The translations under genes were made by a program, and so were the position numbers. A stretch of 64,000 nucleotides of DNA from Amantichitinum ursilacus (lineage in GTDB: Bacteria; Pseudomonadota; Gammaproteobacteria; Burkholderiales; Chitinibacteraceae), in contig NZ_LAQT01000002.1 in assembly GCF_001294205.1 (NCBI RefSeq), forward strand, positions 1 through 64,000, written 5' to 3'. Each line of letters starts with the position of its first letter. Positions within the stretch are counted from its first letter, which is position 1. Shown one piece after another: positions 55,170-63,641 of this stretch. The notes beneath the pieces were generated by a model, which was given only the letters and a program-made list of their open reading frames with translations, did no database searches and had not been told where the DNA came from.

Positions 55170-56075
55170 ATGGCCAAACCCACCCTCGCAGACCTGCGCG
55201 CCTTTATGGCGGTGGCAGAACACCGCAGCTTTCGGCGCGCCGCCGATTTGATGGGCATGACGCGCTCATCGCTTAGCCACGCCGTCCGCGGGCTGGAAGA
55301 CGATCTGGGCGCACGGTTGTTACATCGCACCACGCGCAGTGTGGCGCTGACGGAGGCCGGCGAACGCCTGCTGCGGCGGCTTGATCCGCTGCTGCACGAT
55401 CTGGATCAGGCACTGGAAGCGGTGGCGGGTGAGCACGGCCAGGTGCAAGGCCAGTTGCGTATCAACGGCAACGAAAGCGCCATCCGCCTGCTGCTGCACA
55501 CCGTGGTGCCCGCCTATAGGGCGCGTTATCCGCGCGTGGAGCTGGACCTGAGTGCGGAAGGCCGCCTGGTGGATATCGTCGAGCAAGGTTTTGATGCGGG
55601 CATCCGCCTGGGCGAAGCGGTACCGAAAGATATGGTGGCGGTGCCACTGGGCCCGGAGGTGCGCTTTCTGGCGGTGGCCGCGCCCGCTTATCTGGCCATC
55701 CACCCCGCGCCGACGCTACCAGATGGCCTGGCAGAGCATCAATGCATTCGTCAACGCTTGCCCAGTGGCAAACGCTACCGCTGGGAATTCAGCAAGCGGG
55801 GGCAAGTAATGGAAATCGATGTGCCCGGCGCGCTGACGCTGGATCACAGCGGCCTGATGGTCGAAGCCGCCCTGCAAGGCCTGGGCATCACCTTTGTGCC
55901 CGAAGCCTACGCACGCCAGGCGCTGGACGACGGCCGCCTGGTCAGCGTGCTGGAAGACTGGTGCCCACCGATCCCCGGGCTGATGCTGTATTTTCCGGCC
56001 AACCGGCATATGCCGGGCAGCCTGCGCGCGTTGATTGATTTGATACGCGAGACGGCGGCCGGCGGCGCGCCATAG
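55170..56075 (+). CDS. LysR-family transcriptional regulator (SDR side)
   Basis: A 301-residue regulator with an N-terminal winged helix-turn-helix (LADLRAFMAVAEHRSFRRAADLMGMTRSSLSHAVRGLEDDLGARL) and an effector-binding domain (about 92-295) with GIRLGEAVPKDMVAVPLGPE. It is similar in overall layout to the LysR at 51682 but clearly distinct in sequence. It is divergent from the SDR gene and probably controls it and itself. Confidence 0.93.
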   Translation: MAKPTLADLRAFMAVAEHRSFRRAADLMGMTRSSLSHAVRGLEDDLGARLLHRTTRSVALTEAGERLLRRLDPLLHDLDQALEAVAGEHGQVQGQLRINGNESAIRLLLHTVVPAYRARYPRVELDLSAEGRLVDIVEQGFDAGIRLGEAVPKDMVAVPLGPEVRFLAVAAPAYLAIHPAPTLPDGLAEHQCIRQRLPSGKRYRWEFSKRGQVMEIDVPGALTLDHSGLMVEAALQGLGITFVPEAYARQALDDGRLVSVLEDWCPPIPGLMLYFPANRHMPGSLRALIDLIRETAAGGAP

Positions 56076-56112
56076 CATCCGCCAGCAAAGTGCGCGCCGG
56101 GATAAAGGCGGC

Positions 56113-57147
56113 TTAAACCTTCAGCACGCCCTTGGCCACCATGCTGCTGGCCGCTGCGGCCACGGCGATTTGCGCCCGTCGCGGTGCCCAGCCCAGCACG
56201 TTGCGGGCCTTCTCGTTAGACGTTTGTTTGATGTAGCCCAGGTCGTGCACGATATGACGCAGCTCGGGTTTAAACGGCGCGGCCAGACGGATAAACCAGC
56301 TGGGCAGCTTGCGCGTGGGCACCTTGCTGGCCGCTGCGCCGCACTCAGCCTTGATGATGTCGCCAATGGCCTGCATAGACAGCGGCGCGCCATTCGAGAT
56401 CAGAAAACGCTGGTTGGCTGCGGCCGGTGTGGTCATGGCCAGAATGTGCGCGCTGGCCACATCGCGTACGTCCACCACCGGAATATACAAGTCGGGAAAG
56501 CCGGGCATGTCGCCATTGAGCATGCGCTGCACGATATGGTTGGCCCCGGAAATCGCGTGGCCGATCAGCGGCCCCATCACCGCCACCGGCAGCAGGGTGA
56601 CCAGTTCCAGTCCCAGACCTGCGTCGGCGACGTAATCCCATGCGGCGCGTTCGGCTAGGGTTTTGCTTTTGCCATAGGCATCCACGCCCGGCCCGTCGAT
56701 ATTGGTCCAGTCGTTTTCAGTAAAGGTCTGGCCGCGCTGCGGGTGGCCCCAACTGACCGCATGGAAGGCTGAAGTGAGCACCACGCGGCGGATGCCCGCA
56801 GCCTGGGCGGCACGCAGCACGCGCAAGGTGCCTTCGCGCGCGGGGATGATCAGATCGTCTTCGTTTTCGATATGGCCGGGTTGTACCGGCGAGGCCACGT
56901 GCAGGATGGCATCGATCTCCGTGGTGGCGGCGTCCCAACCGGCATCGTCGAGCAAATCGGCCGTCACAAAACTGAGCTGATCGCCGTTGACCATGCCCGC
57001 ATCCTGCAACGCTTTGCGGGCGGCCGGTTCTTTGCTGAGCGAGCGCAAGGTGGCGCGTACCTGATAGCCCTGTTCCAGCAATTGCAGAATGCAGTGGCCC
57101 GCGATAAAACCGCTGCCGCCAGTAACCAGAATGCGCTTGTTATTCAT
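56113..57147 (-). CDS. NAD-dependent epimerase/dehydratase family aldehyde reductase (extended SDR)
   Basis: About 344 residues from the ATG at 57147. The frame runs open to 57570, but that part lies inside the AraC gene. It has the Rossmann signature ITVTGG-type VTGGSGFIAGHC, a YxxxK motif in DAYGKSKTLAERAAWDYV, and a C-terminal part typical of dihydroflavonol-reductase/cinnamoyl-CoA-reductase-like aldehyde reductases. It overlaps the end of the AraC gene (8 bp) on the same strand, so both are co-expressed and the regulator may control it. Confidence 0.9.
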   Translation of the reverse strand: MNNKRILVTGGSGFIAGHCILQLLEQGYQVRATLRSLSKEPAARKALQDAGMVNGDQLSFVTADLLDDAGWDAATTEIDAILHVASPVQPGHIENEDDLIIPAREGTLRVLRAAQAAGIRRVVLTSAFHAVSWGHPQRGQTFTENDWTNIDGPGVDAYGKSKTLAERAAWDYVADAGLGLELVTLLPVAVMGPLIGHAISGANHIVQRMLNGDMPGFPDLYIPVVDVRDVASAHILAMTTPAAANQRFLISNGAPLSMQAIGDIIKAECGAAASKVPTRKLPSWFIRLAAPFKPELRHIVHDLGYIKQTSNEKARNVLGWAPRRAQIAVAAAASSMVAKGVLKV

Positions 57148-58165
57148 GATGTTGTCCAGAGGGTGCAGGAGGGGCAAGGCGCTGCGCCGCGTGTTGTTCG
57201 CGCCAGCGCTGCGGCGTGGTGTGTTCCCAATGGCGGAACACACGGGCAAACGAATTGGGCTCGGTGTAGCCCAGCAATAGCGCGACGGCGATGGGGTCGA
57301 AGGGGGTGTTGGCCAGCAGGCGGCACGCGGTGATGCGGCGCACGGCGTCCAGTTGCTGCTGGAAACTGGTGGCGCTGTCGCGCAAGCGGCGCTGCAACGT
57401 GCGGCTGCTGAGCCCCAGGCGGCGCGCGATGGCCGCCACCGTGCTGGGGCGGCCTTCGCTAAGTTGCCGCGCAATCGCCACGCGGATCTGGCCCAGCAAC
57501 GCGGCATAACCTTCGCCGCTGTCCAGGCGGGATTCAAGACCCTGCAGCACATGCGCAAATGCGCCGCCATCGGCAGTCACAAACGGCGTTGCCAGTGCGG
57601 CTTGCGCAAACACCATCTGATCATGTGCGGCTTCAAAAACAATCGGGCAGCCAAAATGCTGGTGCAGCATTTCGCCATCCATCACGGGGCGCGCCAGCTC
57701 CAGCCGGATGGGCGCGATCTGGCCGGCGGTGCCACGCCGCACCAGTTCGCGCAACGAGGCCATCGTGGTATCGACCAACAAACGCGGCACCGGGCCGGTG
57801 GCCTGCAGCCAGCGATAGCGCACGGCCGCTTCGCCATGGGCCACTTCCACTTCGACCAATTCCGGGCAAGTCAGGCGCTTGTAGCGCGATAGGGCGACCA
57901 GCGCCTGGCCCAAATCCGGCGCATGCAACGCGACGATGGCCGCCACGCCATAACCGCGGGCCAGCCCTTCCGCGCCAAAACGCAAACCCGCCGCGCGATC
58001 GCTGATCTGCGCTTCGGCCGCCAGCCAGATCCGGAAAAACTCATCGGTATGCCAGGCATTCGACACCGGCACACCCGCGTGGGCGCACAGTTGTTCGATA
58101 GACACGCCCACTTTTGCGGCAATGCCCGGGGCGAAGGAAAAGGTGTTGGGGTAGGGCTTGAGCAT
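57140..58165 (-). CDS. AraC-family transcriptional regulator
   Basis: A 341-residue regulator. The N-terminal part (about 15-200) resembles the arabinose-binding-like/ArgR-type domain of OruR/VirF-like AraC proteins. The C-terminal double helix-turn-helix reads VAAIARRLGLSSRTLQRRLRDSATSFQQQLDAVRR and PIAVALLLGYTEPNSFARVFRHWEHTTPQRWRE, the canonical AraC signature. It precedes and slightly overlaps the epimerase-like reductase gene. Confidence 0.93.
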   Translation of the reverse strand: MLKPYPNTFSFAPGIAAKVGVSIEQLCAHAGVPVSNAWHTDEFFRIWLAAEAQISDRAAGLRFGAEGLARGYGVAAIVALHAPDLGQALVALSRYKRLTCPELVEVEVAHGEAAVRYRWLQATGPVPRLLVDTTMASLRELVRRGTAGQIAPIRLELARPVMDGEMLHQHFGCPIVFEAAHDQMVFAQAALATPFVTADGGAFAHVLQGLESRLDSGEGYAALLGQIRVAIARQLSEGRPSTVAAIARRLGLSSRTLQRRLRDSATSFQQQLDAVRRITACRLLANTPFDPIAVALLLGYTEPNSFARVFRHWEHTTPQRWREQHAAQRLAPPAPSGQHHE

Positions 58166-58279
58166 GGCGCCAGCATAGGCGGGCGCACCGGGGTGGACAA
58201 ATCAGATCGCGCCAAAATAGACGCGTGATCTGCCAGACGCCGAAGGTCCTGCCGAGGAACTGACGGCAGCGCAGAAAAC

Positions 58280-58311
58280 AAAAAAGCCAACCCGGCTGGG
58301 TTGGCTTTTTT
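58280..58311. terminator. Bidirectional terminator downstream of the tRNA cluster
   Basis: A 9-pair stem AGCCAACCC/GGGTTGGCT (58285-58293 and 58298-58306) with loop GGCT has AAAAA on its left and TTTTT on its right, so it can stop transcription in both directions. It lies 33 bp past the tRNA-Cys 3' end on the minus strand. Confidence 0.88.
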
Positions 58312-58343
58312 GCGGTAGCTACCTGAATCTCAAGCAGCGTATC

Positions 58344-58417
58344 TGGAGGCGCGAGCCGGAGTCGAACCGACCTACACGGATTTGCAATCCGGTGCATAAC
58401 CGCTTTGCTATCGCGCC
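58344..58417 (-). tRNA. tRNA-Cys (anticodon GCA)
   Basis: On the minus strand the 74 bases start GGCGCGATAGCAAAGCGG and end in encoded CCA. The acceptor stem GGCGCGA pairs with TCGCGCC, the anticodon arm reads GATTGCAAATC (GCA), and the T-loop reads GGTTCGACTCC. Confidence 0.95.
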
Positions 58418-58438
58418 AATATGACCCGGTGGTGCTGA

Positions 58439-58473
58439 CTAAAAAGGGAAAGTATTGGCACTTTCCCTTTTTA
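58439..58473. terminator. Hairpin with flanking A/T runs between tRNA-Cys and tRNA-Gly
   Basis: AAAAAGGGAAAGT pairs with ACTTTCCCTTTTT around a short loop (about 58441-58472). The shape is terminator-like, but a processing signal in a multi-tRNA transcript is also possible. Confidence 0.5.
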
Positions 58474-58482
58474 TCCTGAATC

Positions 58483-58558
58483 TGGAGCGGGAGAAGAGTC
58501 TCGAACTCTCGACCTCAACCTTGGCAAGGTTGCGCTCTACCAACTGAGCTACTCCCGC
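58483..58558 (-). tRNA. tRNA-Gly (anticodon GCC), copy 1
   Basis: On the minus strand it begins GCGGGAGTAGCTCAGTTGG and ends in encoded CCA. The anticodon arm ACCTTGCCAAGGT carries GCC, and the T-loop is GAGTTCGAGACTC. Identical over 76 bases to the two copies that follow. Confidence 0.96.
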
Positions 58559-58596
58559 AGCGGAGTGTGTTTGCGGGTTGTGTTCGACAATTTAAC

Positions 58597-58672
58597 TGGA
58601 GCGGGAGAAGAGTCTCGAACTCTCGACCTCAACCTTGGCAAGGTTGCGCTCTACCAACTGAGCTACTCCCGC
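58597..58672 (-). tRNA. tRNA-Gly (anticodon GCC), copy 2
   Basis: Identical in sequence to copy 1, encoded CCA present. The spacer to copy 1 is 38 bp and has no repeat of the gene flanks, so the duplication is probably old or maintained by gene conversion. Confidence 0.96.
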
Positions 58673-58717
58673 CCGGATAAATCATCTTGTACAACCGTTC
58701 TTGCTGTGTGCGTTCAG

Positions 58718-58793
58718 TGGAGCGGGAGAAGAGTCTCGAACTCTCGACCTCAACCTTGGCAAGGTTGCGCTCTACCAACTGAGCTACTCCCGC
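58718..58793 (-). tRNA. tRNA-Gly (anticodon GCC), copy 3
   Basis: Identical to copies 1 and 2, encoded CCA present, 45-bp spacer to copy 2. As the most upstream on the minus strand it should be first in the transcript; the promoter would be in the 244-bp region shared with nadA. Confidence 0.96.
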
Positions 58794-59037
58794 ACTGCGT
58801 TCACCGCAAGAGCTGCGCATTATGGAGAAGGCCGCTGGGCGTGTCAACACCCTGATGCGATGAGCGTGGGCTCTGGTTTGCGGACAGCTGTGCTAATCTT
58901 GCAGGCTGGGTTGATGGCGGGAAACGCCATGCGGTGCAAGAGCCCTGATCTGAAAGCGTTTTTACGGTTTTAACTGTTTTTAATGTCTAGCCAGAACCGT
59001 TGTCGGGTGATCCACAACGTCTGCATGGAGGAATGCC

Positions 59038-59955
59038 ATGTCCCGTCGCGTCGTCACGCTCGCGCATTACTATACCGAGCCCCACATCCAGCAAATGGCC
59101 GATAAAGTCGGCGACAGCCTGGAACTCTCGCTCTACGCCAAAGAATGCCAGGCCGACACCATCGTGTTTGCCGGTGTGCGCTTTATGGCCGAGACCGCCA
59201 AAATTCTTAATCCGCAAGCCGAAGTCATCCTGCCCGATCGCGGTTCCACCTGTTCGCTGGTCACGCAAACCGATGTCACCGCGCTGAAAGCCTGGCGCGA
59301 GGCCCATCCGGACCACGTGCACGTGTCGTACATCAATTCGTCGGCCGAGCACAAAGCGCTGTCGGACTGGATTGTGACCAGCCGCAACGTGGACGACATC
59401 ATTGCCCACCTTTATGCCGACGGTAAAAAGGTCATCTTCTCGCCCGACCGCAATATGGGCGCTTATCTCAATTTTCAGTACGGCTACGACATGCCGCTGT
59501 GGTCGGCCGTATGCGAAGTGCACGACAAGTTTAACCAGGCAGCGCTGGACGAAGCGTTTGCCGGCATCAGCACCGCCAAGTATCTGATTGCGCACCCGGA
59601 AAGCCCGCTGCCGGTGTTGCAGCAGGCCGATTACGTGGGTTCCACTTCCGGCATGCTTAACTGGATCAAAAGCTACGCCAGCGAGCCCGATGCCACCATT
59701 TTTGTGGCGACGGAAGACGGCATTCTCTACAACATGCGTCTGGCGCGGCCAGATCTGAAAATCGAGCAGGCGCCCATTTACGCCGGTTGTCAGTGCAACC
59801 AATGCCCGTACATGAAGCTGAACACCACGCAGGCGGTGCAACGCGCGCAGGCGGGCGAAGGCATTCGCATCGATTATCTAAGCGAAGAACAGATGGATCT
59901 GGCGCGCCAGCCGATTGAGCGCATGCTCGAATTCTCGAAACGTTATTACGCGTAA
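59038..59955 (+). CDS. nadA: Quinolinate synthase NadA
   Basis: This 305-residue enzyme condenses iminoaspartate with dihydroxyacetone phosphate to quinolinate in de novo NAD synthesis and needs a [4Fe-4S] cluster. Three cluster cysteines are visible: RGSTCSLV, the one in SAVCEVH and one in the CQCNQCPYMKLNT stretch near 262-274. Family segments are LAHYY, GDSLELS, FAGVRFMAETAKIL, VSYINSSAEHKALSDWIVTS, SPDRNMG and GSTSGML. Its length is that of the shorter, compact NadA type. The start has a strong GGAGGA ribosome site 7 bases upstream. nadB and nadC are not nearby; nadM follows after 91 bp. Confidence 0.96.
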   Translation: MSRRVVTLAHYYTEPHIQQMADKVGDSLELSLYAKECQADTIVFAGVRFMAETAKILNPQAEVILPDRGSTCSLVTQTDVTALKAWREAHPDHVHVSYINSSAEHKALSDWIVTSRNVDDIIAHLYADGKKVIFSPDRNMGAYLNFQYGYDMPLWSAVCEVHDKFNQAALDEAFAGISTAKYLIAHPESPLPVLQQADYVGSTSGMLNWIKSYASEPDATIFVATEDGILYNMRLARPDLKIEQAPIYAGCQCNQCPYMKLNTTQAVQRAQAGEGIRIDYLSEEQMDLARQPIERMLEFSKRYYA

Positions 59956-60046
59956 ATCGCGCCATCCGCACGGGCGGCTATTTTGAGAGATGCAGGCCAA
60001 TCTCGGAATGCCGCCCGCGCCATTCATTGCCGAGGATGCACGCACG

Positions 60047-61105
60047 ATGCAATACGACTATCTGGTGTTTATTGGCCGGTTTCAGCCGGTTCACCTTGGG
60101 CATTTAAAGGTGATCGAGGCGGCCATGCAGCAGGCGGCCAAATTGATCGTGATTTGCGGCTCGGCACGCCAGGCCTCCAGCCCGCGCAATCCGTTTACGC
60201 TGGATCAACGCGAAGACATGCTGCGCGCCGCCTTGCCCACTGAATGGCAAGACCGTGTGTTTGTGGTGGGTTGTTCTGACCGCATGTACAACGATCAGCA
60301 ATGGGTGACCGAAGTCCAAAACCTGGTGGATAAGGTCATTGCGGTCGATACGCTTAGCCTCGGCAAAAGCGAGGCGCAATTCCGTATTGGCACCATCGGC
60401 AGTCCCTCACGCCGACATACCTGGTATCTTGATTTATTTCCGCAATGGCAGCGCGTGGAAGTGGCTGATGAACCCGGCATTGACGCCAGCCATGTGCGCC
60501 AATGTTTGTTTGACGATAACGGCGCCGGCTTTGCGCAATCGGCGCCGCGTTTGCCCCACGCCGTATATAGCTGGCTGCAGCAATTTCGCGATGGCGCGAC
60601 GTATGCGCAATTGGCCGAGGAATATCGCTATATCCAGAATTACCGCAAAGCGTGGGCCAATGCGCCGTATCCGCCCACATTTGTCACTACCGATGCCGTG
60701 GTGATTCATTCGGGCCATATCTTGCTGGTACGCCGCAAAAATGTGCCGGGCAAAGGGTTATGGGCTTTGCCGGGTGGCTTTGTAAATGGCGATGAATTGG
60801 TGCGCGATGCGGCCATTCGGGAATTGCGCGAAGAAACGCGGCTGAAAGTGCCCGCACCGGTATTAGCGGGTTCGATCCGGGCGAATCGCGTATTTGATCA
60901 TCCCAAGCGCAGTTTGCGCGGCCGCACCATTACGCATGCATTCCTCTTTGAATTGGTACCCACCGGCGAGGGCTTGCCCAAAGTGCGCGGCAGCGACGAC
61001 GCCGACCGCGCGCAATGGGTGCCGCTGTTTGAATTCAACCGCATGGAAGCGCAATTGTTTGAAGACCATTTCTATATCGTGAACTGGTTTCTGGGCCAGA
61101 TCTAA
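60047..61105 (+). CDS. nadM: Bifunctional NMN adenylyltransferase / Nudix hydrolase (NadM-Nudix)
   Basis: About 352 residues from the ATG at 60047; an earlier in-frame ATG at 59990 is less likely. The N-terminal nucleotidyltransferase domain has the GRFQPVHLGHL motif (HxGH) and IDASHVRQCLF for the second substrate-binding motif, making NAD from NMN and ATP. The C-terminal Nudix domain (about 200-340) has the box GFVNGDELVRDAAIREL followed by REETRLKV, with Arg in place of the usual last Gly, probably an ADP-ribose pyrophosphatase. This fusion is known from Synechocystis, Francisella and many betaproteobacteria. It stands next to nadA, so de novo and salvage NAD genes lie together. Confidence 0.93.
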   Translation: MQYDYLVFIGRFQPVHLGHLKVIEAAMQQAAKLIVICGSARQASSPRNPFTLDQREDMLRAALPTEWQDRVFVVGCSDRMYNDQQWVTEVQNLVDKVIAVDTLSLGKSEAQFRIGTIGSPSRRHTWYLDLFPQWQRVEVADEPGIDASHVRQCLFDDNGAGFAQSAPRLPHAVYSWLQQFRDGATYAQLAEEYRYIQNYRKAWANAPYPPTFVTTDAVVIHSGHILLVRRKNVPGKGLWALPGGFVNGDELVRDAAIRELREETRLKVPAPVLAGSIRANRVFDHPKRSLRGRTITHAFLFELVPTGEGLPKVRGSDDADRAQWVPLFEFNRMEAQLFEDHFYIVNWFLGQI

Positions 61106-61108
61106 ACG

Positions 61109-61205
61109 CATAGGGTGGGTCGAGACCCACCATTCAAAGCCGCAAACAAGAACGCAATCTATCCTTGTTGATGCCTTCGAATGGTGGGTCTCGAACCACC
61201 CTATG
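61109..61205. repeat. Long inverted repeat with REP-like arms, copy 2 of the GTGGGTC/GACCCAC family
   Basis: Arm 61109-61135 and arm 61179-61205 are 27 bases each and pair with one mismatch, separated by 43 bases. Each arm itself contains the GTGGGTC/GACCCAC palindrome. It fills the whole gap between two convergent genes, nadM and glgX, and could act as a bidirectional terminator or stabilising structure. It shares the ATAGGGTGGGTC core with the element at 15271-15344. Confidence 0.85.
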
Positions 61206-63383
61206 TTAGAAGCGGCGGGTCAATTCGGCTTCAACGCGTTGGCCAATGACTTCGGTATCGCCTTCGCTTTTTAGCCGCAGCAATTGCAAAGACCTGCCCG
61301 CCAGCGCAATCACATCTCCGCTCAAGTAATGCGGCAATTCGTCGGGCAGCGGATTTTCCGTATCGATCAAGCCCGTCCATTCCGACGGCCCCGATACCTC
61401 CGGAATCGTAAAATCCACCTGCTCGTAATGCGCATTCATCAGCAGCAGCAGCGTCGAATCACCCGCAGAACGCATAATCCCGCTGGCTTGGGCGCGGCCA
61501 TCCATCAGCATGCCAAAGCATTTCATATGCGGATCGTGCCAGTGTTCCTGGCTAAGTTCGGTGGCGTCCGGGGCAATCCAGGTCAGATCGCGCACTTCCA
61601 GCTTGTCGTTCCACTCGCCCGTCAAAAAGCGCGCGCGACGTAAGACCGGCAGGGCATTGCGCACCAGCGTCAAGCGTCGCACAAACTCAGTCAGATGCTC
61701 ACCGCGGGTATCGATATGTTCCCAATCCAGCCAGCTGATTTCATTGTCCTGGCAATACGCATTGTTATTGCCGCCTTGCGAATTACCGAATTCATCGCCC
61801 GCCAATAACATGGGCGTGCCCTGCGCCAACAAGAGCGTGGCCAACATATTGCGCTTTTGTTTCTCGCGCAATTCGTTGATGCTTTCGTCGCTGGTTTCGC
61901 CTTCTACGCCATGATTCCACGAGTGATTATTGTCGCTGCCATCGCGATTACCCTCGCCATTGGCTTCATTATGTTTGTCGTTGTACGAAACCAGATCATT
62001 CAAGGTAAAGCCATCGTGCGCGGTGACAAAATTGACGCTGGCCCAAGGCCGCCGCCCGCGGCGGTTAAACAGATCGCCTGATGCAGTCAAGCGCGTGGCC
62101 AATTCGGCGGCCTTGCCTTCATCGCCTTTCCAGAAGCAGCGCGTGGTATCGCGAAAGCGATCATTCCATTCCGCCCAGCCGGGTGGAAAGCCGCCCACCT
62201 GATAACCGCCGGGGCCGCAATCCCACGGTTCGGCAATCAATTTAACGCTGGAAAGAATCGGGTCCTGGCGACAGCTATCCAGAAAGCCGCCGCCTTCATC
62301 AAAGCCATAAGGTTCGCGGCCCAGAATGGTGGCCAGATCAAAACGAAAACCATCTACGCGCATTTCAGTCAGCCAGTAACGCAGGCTGTCGGTCACCATT
62401 TGCAGCACACGCGGGTGGCTTAGATTAAGCGTATTGCCGGTGCCGGTATCGTTGATGTAATAGCGGGGATTATCGGGCAGCAAGCGGTAATAGCTGGCGT
62501 TATCAATGCCTTTAAAGCTCAGCATCGGGCCCAGTTCATTGCCTTCAGCGGTGTGGTTGTACACCACGTCCAGAATCACCTCCAGCCCGGCGCGATGGAA
62601 GCGATCGACCATATTCTTGAATTCCGAAATCGAATTCGAAGAAAAGTATTGCGGATCGGCGGCAAAAAAACCGATCGTGTTATAGCCCCAATAATTGGCC
62701 AGACCGCGTTGCAGCAGATAATCGTCATTCACAAATGAATGAATCGGCAATAACTCCACTGAAGTTACGCCCAGGCTTTTAATGTAATCGACGATTTCGG
62801 GCTGGCTTAAACCGGCAAAAGTGCCGCGCAAATGTTCGGGCACATTGGGGTGCAATTGGGTAAAGCCACGCACATGGGTTTCGTACAGCACCGTTTTATC
62901 CCACGGCACCCGCACGCCACTGCCGATTTCCCACGAAAAATTGGAATCGACCACCACGCATTTCGGCACGTATTTAGCGCTGTCGCGTTTATCGAAACTC
63001 AGGTCGCCATCTTTGTGGCCCACGGTATAGGCAAATACCTCGGGCGCCCACACCAACTGGCCCACGTGGCGCTTGGCATAGGGATCTAGCAGCAATTTGT
63101 TGGGGTTAAAACGGTGGCCTGCTTCCGGGTCATAGGGTCCGTGCACGCGATAGCCATACACCTGGCCCGGCGCCAGATCCGGGATATAGCCGTGCCAGAC
63201 TTCATCGGTGTATTCCGGGAGTTCAATGCGTTCCAGCTCGGTTTGTCCGCTGTCGTCGAACAGACACAATTCCACTTTGGTGGCATGCGCCGAGAACAGC
63301 GCAAAGTTAACGCCGTTGCCGTCCCAGGAGGCGCCTTGCGGCACCGGCGAGCCTTCTTTGATTGCGGCCAGATTGACTGCCAT
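61206..63383 (-). CDS. glgX: Glycogen debranching enzyme GlgX (isoamylase-type)
   Basis: About 725 residues from the ATG at 63383, chosen for GGAG 9 bases upstream; the longer frame to 63536 is unlikely. It hydrolyses alpha-1,6 branches of phosphorylase-limit glycogen. An N-terminal CBM48-type domain (about 10-110) has VNFALFSAHATKVELCLFD. The GH13 barrel has DGFRFDLATILGREP (nucleophile Asp), LIAEPWDCGPGGYQVG (acid/base Glu), TAHDGFTLNDLVSYNDKHN (third Asp) and LLAGDEFGNSQGGNNNAY. No other glycogen gene is in the window. Convergent with nadM across the inverted repeat. Confidence 0.96.
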   Translation of the reverse strand: MAVNLAAIKEGSPVPQGASWDGNGVNFALFSAHATKVELCLFDDSGQTELERIELPEYTDEVWHGYIPDLAPGQVYGYRVHGPYDPEAGHRFNPNKLLLDPYAKRHVGQLVWAPEVFAYTVGHKDGDLSFDKRDSAKYVPKCVVVDSNFSWEIGSGVRVPWDKTVLYETHVRGFTQLHPNVPEHLRGTFAGLSQPEIVDYIKSLGVTSVELLPIHSFVNDDYLLQRGLANYWGYNTIGFFAADPQYFSSNSISEFKNMVDRFHRAGLEVILDVVYNHTAEGNELGPMLSFKGIDNASYYRLLPDNPRYYINDTGTGNTLNLSHPRVLQMVTDSLRYWLTEMRVDGFRFDLATILGREPYGFDEGGGFLDSCRQDPILSSVKLIAEPWDCGPGGYQVGGFPPGWAEWNDRFRDTTRCFWKGDEGKAAELATRLTASGDLFNRRGRRPWASVNFVTAHDGFTLNDLVSYNDKHNEANGEGNRDGSDNNHSWNHGVEGETSDESINELREKQKRNMLATLLLAQGTPMLLAGDEFGNSQGGNNNAYCQDNEISWLDWEHIDTRGEHLTEFVRRLTLVRNALPVLRRARFLTGEWNDKLEVRDLTWIAPDATELSQEHWHDPHMKCFGMLMDGRAQASGIMRSAGDSTLLLLMNAHYEQVDFTIPEVSGPSEWTGLIDTENPLPDELPHYLSGDVIALAGRSLQLLRLKSEGDTEVIGQRVEAELTRRF

Positions 63384-63534
63384 TCGTTTTTCTCCGCGTC
63401 GGGCGGGTGGTGTCATTGAGGTATAGACAGGATTTAATGCAACCCCAATACAGGGAAACCGCCAGATGTTGCGGCACAGCAAAACCCGGCCGCGCACGAG
63501 GGCGCAGTCGGGGCAATGCAATGCGTGAGTAGAC

Positions 63535-63561
63535 AAAAATACGCTCGCAGAAAGCGAGCGT
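63535..63561 (-). terminator. Terminator of the small membrane-anchored protein gene
   Basis: ACGCTCGC (63541-63548) pairs with GCGAGCGT (63554-63561) around a 5-nt loop. On the minus strand it is followed by ATTTTTG. It lies 80 bp past the stop of the small gene at 63642 and upstream of glgX. Confidence 0.7.
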
Positions 63562-63641
63562 AGAAACGCTTGCGGCCCAAGTTACGGCGCGCGCAAACGC
63601 GAGGGTTGGGGGGTTGCAGGCTAACCGCGCCGGACGAAGAC

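Noticed and set aside
56113-57570. A single 485-residue protein fusing the reductase with 141 upstream residues
   Set aside because: The extra residues are out of frame with, and lie inside, the AraC gene (57140-58165), which has a complete helix-turn-helix signature. The real start is the ATG at 57147.
58794-59037. Search for a NAD-responsive operator upstream of nadA
   Set aside because: The AT-rich stretch near 58957-58985 has partial repeats of GTTTT but no clear inverted repeat; nothing is supportable.
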